From Pseudorasbora parva (taxonomy: Eukaryota > Chordata > Actinopteri > Cypriniformes > Gobionidae): 64,000 nucleotides of DNA. The stretch lies in assembly GCF_024679245.1 (NCBI RefSeq), contig NC_090179.1, positions 5,461,320 through 5,525,319 of the forward strand, given 5' to 3'. The notes under the pieces are model-generated. The model saw only the letters and a program-made list of their open reading frames with translations, was not told where the DNA came from and made no database searches. The translations under genes were made by a program, and so were the position numbers. This document shows, one piece after another, positions 47,326 through 57,732 of this stretch (positions within the stretch are counted from its first letter, which is position 1; each line of letters begins with the position of its first letter).

Positions 47326-47730
47326 CTCTCCTCAACCCCCACAACCCCCCACTCACAATTTACATTTCAATAAGGGAGACTTGAAAAACCAGTTTGTGAA
47401 CCACAGGCCTATAGAGCTCAAACTACCAGTGTGGCAGAACCCTTCTCAAATAGACTAGAGAAGATGCTGGGATTTGCCCTGCCAAATTAAACTAAATTAC
47501 AGTTTTTACAATCGCTAGGACACATTTCTCAATACTTTGGTCATTTTCAAAACTTGTTCTCCAAACCAACTTTCTGCTTCACAGCAGTTATTTCACATTC
47601 AAAATCCACAAAAACTAACAAAACACTTCATTCATGTCTCAAATCAAGTGCCAATGATCCACAGTTTAGCTTGCACAGACTGAAGTTGTGATCACTGTGT
47701 GAAGAGTTTTGAAAAAGTGACCAACATTTG
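47326..47730 (+). repeat. left unique arm of the foldback-like element
   Basis: Begins TCTCTCCTCAACCCCCACAA and includes ACAGTTTTTACAATCGCTAG at about 47,498. Matches the inverse of 51,145-51,560 almost throughout, with a short indel near 47,545. The ACAGTTTTTACAATCGC word next to TA could be the end of a Tc1/mariner-like MITE embedded in the arm. Confidence 0.9.
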
Positions 47731-48120
47731 TTTGACAAATTTGAGAGTGCCAGAGACTTTAACTAAGGAGAATATTCTGAGCACAATGTGTGATGTTATT
47801 GAGATCTTTTATGAACCTTTTTAGAGGTGACAAAAGTGAGAGTTCCAGAGTATCTAGCTGAAGAGAAAAGTCTGAGCTCAGCGTGCGATACTGTTGAGAT
47901 CCCTTCTGAAACTTTAGAGGAGACACATATGAGCAATCCAGTCTCTCTAGCCAAGGAGACAAATCAGAGCGTAGTATGTGATGTTGTTGAGATCTCTTAT
48001 GAAACTTTAGAGGAGACACATATGAGCAATCCAGTCTCTCTAGCCAAGGAGACAAATCAGAGCATAGTATGTGATGTTGTTGAGATCTCTTATGAAACTT
48101 TAGTGGAGATAAACATGAGA
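47711..48120 (+). repeat. 93-bp in-frame minisatellite
   Basis: Unit starts GAGATCTCTTATGAAACTTT at about 47,990 and 48,083, with diverged copies from 47,895 and 47,800. The period of 93 is divisible by three, so a 133-codon open frame (47,827-48,228) shows a 31-residue repeat containing SNPVSLAKETNQS. No homologue is recognised; whether the frame is translated is unknown. Confidence 0.8.
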
Positions 48121-48274
48121 GAATGTCATTTTTTGTCTCAGGATAAACATGTGAGAAGCAGGAGACTTAGCCTTATGTCTCAATTTGATGTTCACTTGAT
48201 CTCATTTCTGTCTAGAAGAAAGATGTGAGTTGAGAAGGAGATCTCAGGTTTGATTTTCCTTTCCTCTAGGTTGG

Positions 48275-48345
48275 TTTTTGGTTCACAAACTGGGTTTTCA
48301 AGTCTTCCCTTATTTATTATTATTAAAATGTAAATTGTAGTTCAC
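48275..48345 (-). repeat. short diverged arm copy inside the core
   Basis: GTTCACAAACTGG(G)TTTTCAAGTC and AAAATGTAAATTG match the right arm at 51,480-51,530. Together with 50,390-50,660, which matches in the opposite orientation, it forms a second, inner mirrored pair. Confidence 0.65.
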
Positions 48346-48599
48346 CTACAAATGAAAAATAGCCCATGATTTACTAACCCTTAAGTCATCCCAAGTGTAT
48401 ATGACATTCTTTTTTCAAATGAATAAAATCTGAGTTATTTAAATTAATATTTAAAAAGTCCTGGCTCTTCCCAGCTTTATAATGCCAGTGCCTTGTTGGT
48501 CCATAAAAGTGTATCTAACCATCATATAACTGATCCACACAGCTCAGGGGGTTAATAAAGGCCTTCTGAAGCGGTGAATTTGTGTAATAAAAATATCCA

Positions 48600-48996
48600 C
48601 ACTGTAAAAAATTATTTCGAAAAAAAGTTACCTGGTTGCCTTAAAATTTTGAGTTCATTGAAAATGAAATTTTGAGTTAATACAATGAACATTTTTTGAG
48701 ATTTGACAACCTTTATTAAAATATTCTTAAAAGATTTTTAAGCATATTGGGTAATTGTGTGTGATTTATTTCTTATGATGCAGTGAAACATGCCAAATAG
48801 TGCTATTTTCATGATTTATCAAATTTGTATGTGGTTCAGATACAAAAATATTTTGAGTTTCTATTTATTAAACAAATTTCCTTCATTGTATCAACTCAAA
48901 TTTTTAATTTCAATAAACTCAAAATTTTAAGGCAACCAGGTTACTTACTTTTTTAAGTTAAACCAACAAAAAAACAACCTTTTTTTTTTTACAGTG
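48600..48996. mobile_element. MITE with CACTGTAAAAAA ends
   Basis: 397 bp starting CACTGTAAAAAATTATTTC and ending TTTTTTTTTTTACAGTG, with longer internal inverse matches (TTACCTGGTTGCCTTAAAAT near the left, ATTTTAAGGCAACCAGGTTA near the right). CACTG ends recall EnSpm/CACTA, but no clean 3-bp duplication is visible. Confidence 0.75.
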
Positions 48997-49064
48997 CATA
49001 TTTAAATATTTATAGACTAAAATACTAGCTTTCGGTTTACAGTCCTACACGAATCAACTTGCGC

Positions 49065-49733
49065 TTAAAGGACAACTCTGGTGAGAAATGACCCTAGGGG
49101 TAATTAACAGATGGTTGCCGAGTAGATCGTTCTCTGGGATGCGGTTTCATGAAAATCAAATGTAAAGAGTTTAATCTCTAAACACAGATTAGTTTATAAT
49201 GTTTGTCTATGGGGCATGGAATAAGTGAAATTAAATCGCTAGTTAATACCACTAACAGCTCAAAATAGCCTCAGACTAACACGGTAGCATAATGAGGGTC
49301 CCTACATGCTAACCGAAGCATTGAGAACTTTGTAAGAGTACAAACGGTTTAATAAGAAGGTACTTTATAAACAGAGCGCATTACGCGTTCACGGACAGCA
49401 GCCATCTTGGAAAACAGTCTCGATGTCTCGAGCCACGAACGTTGTGCTGAGTGAGCTGGTCGATAGGAATTAAGTTTGTGAAATCTAATTACATGGAGTT
49501 TTTTTTTTCTCTCTCTACTGCGTTCAGTGCTTTCTTCCGGAAACAACGGCCCATATGAGATTCCAAGTCACAGTTCATCACTTAGCACAGCGTTCGTCGC
49601 TCAAATCTGTTTTTAGAGATAAAACTCTTTACATTTGATTTTCATGAAAACGCATACCACAGAAGACCTACTCGGTAACCACCATCTGTTAATTACCCCT
49701 ATAGGGTCATTTCTCATCGGAGTTGTCCTTTAA
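49065..49733. mobile_element. TTAA MITE with ~120-bp inverted repeats
   Basis: TTAA flanks at 49,065-49,068 and 49,730-49,733. Arms begin AGGACAACTC(T/C)G(G/A)TGAGAAA and stay similar for about 120 bp through AAAATCAAATGTAAAGAGTT. The centre has no coding capacity. Confidence 0.85.
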
Positions 49734-49990
49734 AGAGTAACCCTTCTTCACCCATGAATCCTTGCTGTATGTGCACTGACAAACACTGAAGAGAGAAGAT
49801 AGAGCTAAACAAAACTTAGCGTCAGGGGTTACTCTTTTCATAATAACACTAAAACACAATTTCTTTCAATAAAAATAGTTAGTTTAGTCTATTAAGTTTA
49901 AAATATGGACATTGTTCTTACACAAACGTGCCACTTTGCTTCAGAGGGCCTTTTTTTGCTTCAGAAGGCTCTTCATTACTCACGTGCTAT

Positions 49991-50389
49991 GTTCATAAAC
50001 ATCTGAAGCACACGCCCCAAAAGCTGTATCTCTGACAGTCCACGAATGCTAAACTGAGCTCTCTTTCAGGACTTCTTACTCTTAAGTGGACAAATTAATA
50101 CAAAATTATTTTTTTTAAAAAAGGAAGTATCCCAGTAAACATAGTTGCTAATGTTAGGTTCAGTTAAGTGAACATACACTTTGAGGAAAAAAAACACTTT
50201 TTTGTTTTTTGTTTTACAGTGAGGACAATACAGTGTTATATAACAACTACTGACAGTCGTCCCAAAAGCACTGTTTATTTCATGTGGATCATATCTTTTG
50301 TATTTATTTGTGCTTTCACTTGTAATGTGTTTGGGCTAGTGGTTTAGATGTGCTCTTGAAATTGGAATAGAGAATAGTGTGTGTGTTGA
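49991..50389. other. core spacer, nothing recognised
   Basis: AT-rich DNA; a few poly-T tracts. Confidence 0.4.
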
Positions 50390-50660
50390 GTTTGCTGCTC
50401 AACCCCCCACCAGTAATTTACATTTCAATGCATGAAGACTCTCACAGGTGAGACACAGAACCTCACTACTGTTACCTGTGTCCACCTAGACCAAATACCC
50501 TGCCAAATTAAATTAAATTACATGATGAAATGAAATTACAATCGCTAGGACACATTTCCCAATATTTAGGAGAACTGAGTGAGTTTATAAATTTGCTAAC
50601 CAACTTTCAGCTTCACAGCAGTTAATTTTACATTTACAAATCAACTCATTCTTACAGAGC
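50390..50660 (+). repeat. diverged third copy of the arm
   Basis: CTGCTCAACCCCCCACCAGTAATTTACATTTCAA, then CCCTGCCAAATTAAATTAAA and ACAATCGCTAGGACACATTT, and TTCACAGCAGTTA follow in the same order as in the left arm but with many changes and gaps. It is older than the 47.3/51.5-kb pair. Confidence 0.8.
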
Positions 50661-51144
50661 ACTGGCAGCACAGGTTATACAATTAAAATGTCTTTACAAA
50701 ACTAGAATGACACTCTCTACTGCTCATAATTCACTGCATACTTACATTACAGTACAACATTATTCCTAAGTTTCCTCTTTTGAATAGATGGTAATGGCCT
50801 AACACTTCTGTTGGTGTTCAGTTTCATAAAAGTTGCTTTGATAGTGTTTGATTTTTTTAGCAGGATAAATTGCATTACAATATTACTGTATAAATGTTGT
50901 AAATTGCTGTCTCATTCAGTTTTGTATTATGTTATTGTTTTGTCCATAAGTTTAACACTTTTGAAAACAGCATGTAAGGATGTGCAAATTGGCCTGTGTA
51001 GAACAAAGTTTTGATTGTGTTTGTGTCAAAGTGAGAAAAGATTTCAGGTAAATTGAAAGATGTTGCCATTGAATGCATTTTGTGCTAAAGCAATGTTGAT
51101 CCACAGTTAAGCTATGATATAAAATTTTCTTTTATGAAACATTT
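50661..51144. other. core spacer, nothing recognised
   Basis: AT-rich; only a 67-codon random frame. Confidence 0.4.
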
Positions 51145-51564
51145 CTCAATAATAAAGTGACTTTTTCAAAACTCTTCACACAGCGATCACAACATCAGTC
51201 TGTGCAAGCTAAACTGTGGATCATTGGCACTTGATTTGAGACATGAATTAAGTGTTTTGTTGGTTTTTGTGGATTTTGAATGTGGAATAACTGCTGTGAA
51301 GCAGAAAGTTGGTTTGTAGAACTGTGTGAAGTGTTTTGAAAATGACTATTGAGAAATGTGTCCTAGCGATTGTAAAAACTGTAATTTAGTTTAATTTGGC
51401 AGGGCAAATCCCAGCATCTTCTCTAGTTTATCTGAGAAGGGTTCTGCCACACTGGTAGTTTGAGCTCTATTGGCCTGTGGTTCACAAACTGGTTTTTCAA
51501 GTCTCCTTTATTGAAATGTAAATTGTGAGTGGGGGGTTGTGGGGGTTGAGGAGAGAAACACACA
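51145..51564 (-). repeat. right unique arm of the foldback-like element
   Basis: Inverse counterpart of 47,326-47,730; ends GGGGGTTGAGGAGAGAAACA next to the first inverted satellite unit, exactly as the left arm joins its array. Confidence 0.9.
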
Positions 51565-54174
51565 GGCGTTGTGATTTACTATCTAACAGGGGACCTGAGT
51601 CAGTGTGTGTGTAACGTAATCACTATTCAATAATGACCTGCATTTAATACATTAGAGAGCTATTTCTGCTTGATTTAACCCTTTAAACTCAGGTATTGCT
51701 GTAAAATCTCTAAATCTTTGCAGTGTGTTTGTGATGATAAGAAATGTCACAGCAAACACACAGGCGTCGTGATTTACTATCTAACAGGGGACCTGAGTCA
51801 GTGTGTGTGTAACGTAATCACTATTCAATAATGACCTGCAATTATTACATTAGAGAGATATTTCTGCTTGATTTAACCCTTTAATCTCAGTTATTGCTGT
51901 AAAAACTCTAAATCTTTAAAGTGTGTTTGTGATAAGAAATGTCACAGCAAACACACAGGCGTCGTGATTTACTATCTAACAGGGGACCTGAGTCAGTGTG
52001 TGTGTAACGTAATCACTATTCAATAATGACCTGCAATTAATACATTAGAGAGCTATTTCTGCTTGATTTAACCCTTTAAACTCAGGTATTGCTGTAAAAA
52101 ATCTAAATCTTTACAGTGTGTTTGTGATGATAAGAAATGTCACAGCAAACACACAGGCGTCGTGATTTACTATCTAACAGGGGACCTGAGTCAGTGTGTG
52201 TGTGTAACGTAATCACTATTCAATAATGACCTGCAATTATTACATTAGAGAGATATTTCTGCTTGATTTAACCCTTTAATCTCAGTTATTGCTGTAAAAA
52301 CTCTAAATCTTTAAAGTGTGTTTGTGATGATAAGAAATGTCACAGCAAACACACAGGCGTCGTGATTTACTATCTAACAGGGGACCTGAGTCAGTGTGTG
52401 TGTAACGTAATCACTATTCAATAATGACCTGCAATTAATACATTAGAGAGCTATTTCAACTTGATTTAACCCTTTAAACTCAGGTATTGCTGTAAAATCT
52501 CTAAATCTTTGCAGTGTGGTTGTGGTGATAAGAAATGTCACAGCAAACACACAGGCGTCGTGATTTACTATCTAACAGGGGACCTGAGTCAATGTGTGTG
52601 TAACGTAATCACTATTCAATAATGAGCTGCAATGAATACATTAGAGAGCTATTTCTGCTTGATTTAACATTTTAATCTCAGTTATTGCTGTAAAAACTCT
52701 AAATCTTTGCAGTGTGTTTGTGATGATCAGAAATGTCACAGCAAACACACAGGCGTTGTGATTTACTATCTAACAGGGGACCTGAGTCAGTGTGTGTGTA
52801 ACGTAATCACTATTCAATAATGACCTGTAATTAATACATTAGAGAGCTATTTCTGCTTGATTTAACCCTTTAAACTCAGGTATTGCTGTAAAAACTCTAA
52901 ATCTTTACAGTGTGTTTGTGATGATAAGAAATGTCACAGCAAACACACAGGCGTCGTGATTTACTATCTAACAGGGGACCTGAGTCAGTGTGTGTGTAAC
53001 ATATTCACTATTCAGTAATGACCTGCAATTAATACATAAGAGAGCTATTTCTGCTTGATTTAACCCTTTAATCTCAGTTATTGCTGTAAAAACTCTAAAT
53101 CTTTAAAGTGTGTTTGTGATGATAAGAAATGTCACAGCAAACACACAGGCGTCGTGATTTACTATCTAACAGGGGACCTGAGTCAGTGTGTGTGTGTAAC
53201 GTAATCACTATTCAATAATGACCTGCAATTATTACATTAGAGAGATATTTCTGCTTGATTTAACCCTTTAATCTCAGTTATTGCTGTAAAAACTCTAAAT
53301 CTTTAAAGTGTGTTTGTGATGATAAGAAATGTCACAGCAAACACACAGGCGTCGTGATTTACTATCTAACAGGGGACCTGAGTCAGTGTGTGTGTAACGT
53401 AATCACTATTCAATAATGACCTGCAATTAATACATTAGAGAGCTATTTCTGCTTGATTTAACCCTTTAAACTCAGGTATTGCTGTAAAAACTCTAAAGCT
53501 TTGCAGTGTGTTTGTGATTATAAGAAATGTCACAGCAAACACACAGGCGTCGTGATTTACTATCTAACAGGGGACCTGAGTCAGTGTGTGTGTAACATAT
53601 TCACTATTCAGTAATGACCTGCAATTATTACATTAGAGAGCTATTTCTGCTTGATTTAACCCTTTAATCTCAGTTATTGCTGTAAAAACTCTAAATCTTT
53701 AAAGTGTGTTTGTGATGATAAGAAATGTCACAGCAAACACACAGGCGTCGTGATTTACTATCTAACAGGGGACCTGAGTCAGTGTGTGTGTGTGTAACGT
53801 AATCACTATTCAATAATGACCTGCAATTATTACATTAGAGAGATATTTCTGCTTGATTTAACCCTTTAATCTCAGTTATTGCTGTAAAAACTCTAAATCT
53901 TTGCAGTGTGTTTGTGATGATAAGAAATGTCACAGCAAACACACAGGCGTCGTGATTTACTATCTAACAGGGGACCTGAGTCAGTGTGTGTGTAACGTAA
54001 TCACTATTCAATAATGACCTGCAATTAATACATAAGAGAGCTATTTCTACATGATTTAACCCTTTAAACTCAGGTATTGCTGTAAAAAATCTAAATCTTT
54101 AAAGTGTGTTTGTGATGATAAGTAATGTCACAGCAAACACACAGGCGTCGTGATTTACTATCTAACAGGGGACC
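51565..54174 (-). repeat. 198-bp satellite array inverted, 14 motif copies
   Basis: The motif TTTACTATCTAACAGGGGAC ends at 51,594, 51,792, 51,987, 52,185, 52,385, 52,583, 52,781, 52,979, 53,177, 53,377, 53,575, 53,773, 53,975 and 54,173: thirteen full units of 195-202 bp. Two-unit alternation is visible: units with a CTCAGTTATTGCTG/CTTTAAAGTGTG variant alternate with CTCAGGTATTGCTG units, hinting at expansion in pairs. Confidence 0.97.
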
Positions 54175-54868
54175 TTATAACCCTAAAGAACAATTTCTGC
54201 TTGTCCAGTCCTTGATTTATTTTATTTTTGTAATTGGTGCAAGAAATAAAATCTCACTCTTAAAATCTCAAGAACAAAGTATTTTGGGGGGGATTTTAGA
54301 GAGCAGAAACTATATTTGAATAGGCAGCTAATACAATCAGGCACAAATGTAAATACATTGGTGTACTTGACAATAATCTTAAATGAGAGATGTGGACTGA
54401 TCATATACTGTAATTATGAAGACACAACAGAGAAGGTATATCTTATAGAAATGACTTTCCTGTAAAGTATTAGGTGTTATGTCTAAGGTATATTGTGTGT
54501 GTGTGTGCCTATTGTGATACCAGATGCCTGTGTAAACAAGTTAACTTATTTTAATGTGTTGACTAACATACGAAAGCACAAGAAGACTTGTGGACTAACT
54601 AAGTGTAGTGTGTTACTTGATGTTACATCTTGTAACTTTATTGCAACTGTGTAATAAATATATTTAAAAATAAGCTTCAAAATAAATGGCATTAAAGTAT
54701 ATTTTAGGTTACAAATAAATACTTCTCAGTACATTCAAAAGAACACAGTTATTATAAAAAGTCATATTATTACTCGACACATTATATAGTCTGTACGAAG
54801 CTTAACTGCATTTAATATAATTTAAAAAACAATGTTATTTATTTGTAAAGACATGTAATGGTGGAGAT

Positions 54869-54870
<2 letters not shown>
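54175..54870. other. spacer outside the array, no gene
   Basis: AT-rich; short random frames only. Confidence 0.45.
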
Positions 54871-54920
<50 letters not shown>

Positions 54921-54951
54921 GAAGACAGACTTGACTGCCAGCTCACTTCAC

Positions 54952-54987
<36 letters not shown>

Positions 54988-55262
54988 CTCCACTGCAGAC
55001 TAATGGAGGTCCCCTGTTGGATAGGTAGAAATCGGTCACACACACAGCTCCATTAGAGTCTATGGAGGTCCCCTGTTGGATAGGTAGACATCGTTCAGGT
55101 CCCCTCTTGGCATGTTTTTAAAAAAATTAAAAAATGCTTTTTTGAAGTTATATTGTGAATAAGGACCTTAAAAGAAAAATTTGTATGTTTTTTTTTTTCT
55201 TCAAAATGACTAGAAACACAGGTCCCCTCTTGGATAGTGTAGAGTGATAGTCCCCTCTTGGT
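54871..55262. repeat. (TA)n, (CA)n and outer GGTCCCCTGTTGGATAGG motifs
   Basis: (TA)n at 54,872-54,919, (CA)n at 54,955-54,986, then two ~65-bp units each with ACACAGCTCCA and GGAGGTCCCCTGTTGGATAG at about 55,005 and 55,066, and three GGTCCCCTCTTGG variants to 55,262. They face the cluster at 44.65 kb in opposite orientation. Confidence 0.85.
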
Positions 55263-55362
55263 AATATAGACGTGTATGTGTGTGTGTTTGTGTGTGAGAG
55301 AGAGAGAGAGTGTGTTTGTGAGGTTGTGTCTGTATGTGTGACTGTGTGTATGAGTGTATAAG

Positions 55363-55725
55363 TGTCCCGAGCGCTCATCAGCGTCGCCCTGGAAACAAGG
55401 CGGGCACACCTGCACCCGCTCATCACAGGCTGAGCCGTCACACCTGCAGCTCATCAGCGGGCGGCTTTATAAGCCTGCCCGCCGCCCAGAGAGGTGAGAG
55501 ATGTCTCCAGAAGACTCGGCTAACTGTTGTCTCCATTTCCCCTCCAGAAAGCCGCGTGTGACGGCCAGCACTCACTCTGAGCACGGATCCAGATCACCGC
55601 GAGCACTGAGGACGCAAGAGAGAGAGAGAACACACCGAGCACGGAGCACCCCACTCGACGCACTTTCACTTTTGACAATAAATCCACCCTTCGGGGAAAC
55701 TCACCTGCCCTCCTGTGTCGTGTAC
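55363..55725 (+). mobile_element. 5' LTR of a Gmr1-type Gypsy element
   Basis: Starts TGTCCCGAGCGCTCATCAGC; the first 198 bp recur at 63,803-64,000 with one mismatch seen. It contains a TATA box (CTTTATAAG, about 55,465-55,473) and AATAAA at 55,677-55,682. The 3' border before the gag ATG at 55,733 is approximate because the second copy is cut by the window end. A similar GAGTGT(-/G)A(T/C)AAG lies before both copies, so the start could lie some 12 bp earlier. Confidence 0.8.
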
Positions 55726-55732
55726 TCAACTC

Positions 55733-55972
55733 ATGCCTCGTATGATGGATCACGACGATGTCGCCATGTACCTCGAGATGTTTGAGACCATCGCTACCCG
55801 CGAGGCGTGGCCGGAGGACGAGTGGGCTCGCATCGTCGCGCCGCTGTTGACCGGGGAAGCGCAGCGGGCGTACTTCGCGCTTCCCCCTGCGCAAAGCACT
55901 TCGTATTCAGAGTTAAAGAAGGAGATCCTGGGCCGCGTCGGGCTCTCACCGATCAGCGCTGCACAACTCTTC
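55733..55972 (+). pseudogene. Gmr1-type gag, first part (interrupted)
   Basis: From ATG, 80 codons with AREAW-like and LLTGEAQRAYFAL motifs of a capsid C-terminal domain related to the SCAN fold. The frame is cut at 55,972 by an ERV inserted with a CTTC duplication and resumes in frame at 60,628. Gag forms the particle that holds the element's RNA. Confidence 0.85.
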
Positions 55973-57049
55973 TGAAGGGGGGAGTGGGCCGACACCCTTG
56001 CCTCTTCATCATATGCATCTTCATCATATGCATCTTATCCTTTTGAATGATTTTTAATAACCTCATGAATTAAATAATCAGTTATTATCCTTTCAAAATA
56101 ATGAATTATTTTGACAATCAATTTTATGTGATCATTAATACATTTAACTATTATTTAATATGATTTTGACTCTATGTCTGCTGTATGGTGTGTAATTTGC
56201 TTTCCAAGAGACGGTCTGACAAAGACAGTCTGACCCCTATCTATGTGCCCTGACATAGATAGCCTGACCTCTATCTCTGGGTCCTGACCAACAGGGCCTT
56301 GGAGAGAAAGTTAGAACTTCCAAGAGGTGAATCCTGCCTGTTGTTAGTAACCCCAGGACAGGAAGCGGTGGGAGGATTTGAGTCTCCCAATTGTGATTTC
56401 TTCCAATTTATATAGTGTGATTTTTCCCATTGATAGAAGTACATTTTTGTCTTTATATTTCTTTATAGAATGAGTAGATGATATTAGTCATACTTTTCTT
56501 TCTGGAGATGTGTTTGTCATGTGGTGTTGATATCTTGTTCTGTTGATAAGCTCACTGCTGCGCTAACCTTGGAGGAGAGATGTGCCCTAGAGTCTTGTGT
56601 GTGTGTGTGTTACATGTTCTGTGCAGGTCTATGGAATGGATTGGACCGCTTTTCTCACACCCTAGACCTCTTGGCTTCTTTCTAGGACTCCCCTGAAGTC
56701 AACACTACCCCAATCTTGGGATTGTCTGATGTATACATCCTGATTAACAACAACAACAACATCTCCTATCTATTCTCGCGTGACACATTGTTTAGACTTT
56801 ATGCCAACCAGTAATATTCCACGTGTTTGTAATGATGTAAATCATGCCCTTGAAATTGGTATAACTGGTGTGGTAATTTTGTGTAGAGTAGAGTCTGGCC
56901 TGACACCGCCCTGAGAGACTCTGAAGCTGACTCTACTGATGAAACTGCAAACTATTCTTCAGTAAAATTCTCTCCGACGATTGAACATCATGACTCCTGG
57001 TCTTCATTTCGCATATCTGGTCTATGGGTCAAAACTGTAACCCCTAACA
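55973..57049 (+). mobile_element. ERV1-like 5' LTR
   Basis: 1,077 bp, TGAAGGGGGGAGTGGGCCGA ... CTGTAACCCCTAACA. Flanked upstream by CTTC (55,969-55,972). It differs from the 3' LTR at roughly two dozen positions plus small indels by eye. Confidence 0.93.
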
Positions 57050-57053
57050 GTTT

Positions 57054-57075
57054 TTGGTGGAGGATGCGCGGGCAA
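57054..57075 (+). other. probable primer-binding site (tRNA-Ala-like)
   Basis: Five bases after the LTR, TGGTGGAGGATGCG resembles the complement of a tRNA-Ala 3' end (TGGTGGAGAATGCGGGC in one isoacceptor) but with a substitution and extra bases. A tRNA primer anneals here to start reverse transcription. Confidence 0.45.
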
Positions 57076-57732
57076 TAATTCCTTGGTGACACCCCTGGCA
57101 AAACAACAAATAAGGTAGTATTTATTTATTTTATTGTTTGGATAAGGTTATCTGAATGGAAGATTGGTAAAGGGGAACGAGAGAGCTTCACTTCGATAGG
57201 AGTGAGGAGTTAATTATACTTGTGTGATAGTATAAAGCAAAGTCGCTGATGGCATCGTTACGGTTAACGGTAGAAGGCAGTGCATTGAAGCGTACTTAAG
57301 AAAGGGGTCCCTGGTGGGCATTGAGTGCAGTCACTACCCCTACAGGAGTACGTCCCTGGAACAGTGTGTGAGTCCAGTAGGCATCGCAAACCTGCGCCAG
57401 TCTCTTCCATTCAGATAAAGGGATCCCCTTGTTTAAACAAGTAAAATAGATTCAGGAGTTGTTTGCCAGGGGTGCATCTGGAACGATACCGAGTAGAATA
57501 AAATAAGACCCAAATTGGTAAGGACCAGTATATGTGACCAGGAGTAAAAAGATACTTAGTGGTTTCATGAGTAGAACTCACTTCTATTCTATTAAAAACT
57601 TATTTGAGGATAAAAATAAGATTCATTGCCTTACGTTGCTAAAAACCTTTTTTGTGATCAAGAAAAGATTGTTTGGAAACCAAATAGGCGTCAGATAAAC
57701 CCAAATTTATAGCCGTTTGTGCTCGCTGTAAA
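57076..57732 (+). other. ERV leader region
   Basis: No open frame; expected to hold the packaging signal, which cannot be seen directly. Confidence 0.4.

Larger units (their letters stand above)
48343..49990 (+). mobile_element. older GTTCACC-type element carrying two insertions
   Basis: The left part (GTAGTTCACCTACAAATG..., AAGTCATCCCAAGTGTATAT, AAAGTCCTGGCTCTTCC) and the right part (AATATGGACATTGTTCTTAC, GGCCTTTTTTTGCTTCAGAA) resemble the fragment at 5.7-6.3 kb. It is split by a CACTG-type element and by a TTAA palindrome. Confidence 0.6.
45687..54174. mobile_element. foldback-like element with satellite-array inverted repeats
   Basis: An 8.5-kb mirrored structure: a 198-bp satellite array (45,688-47,325), an arm (47,326-47,730), a core with other repeats, the arm inverted (51,145-51,560) and the satellite inverted (51,565-54,174). 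The two arms are nearly identical over about 400 bp. Outer ends on both sides stop at the same motif, GGTCCCCTGTTAGATAG. Terminal inverted repeats built from tandem units are the hallmark of foldback-type transposons (Drosophila FB, Galileo, sea-urchin TU). No transposase frame and no clear target duplication are visible. An inverted segmental duplication is the main alternative. Confidence 0.7.

Noticed and set aside
45688..54174. Regular repeats resembling a CRISPR array
   Set aside because: The 198-bp units repeat in full without unique spacers, in eukaryotic DNA and in two mirrored arrays.
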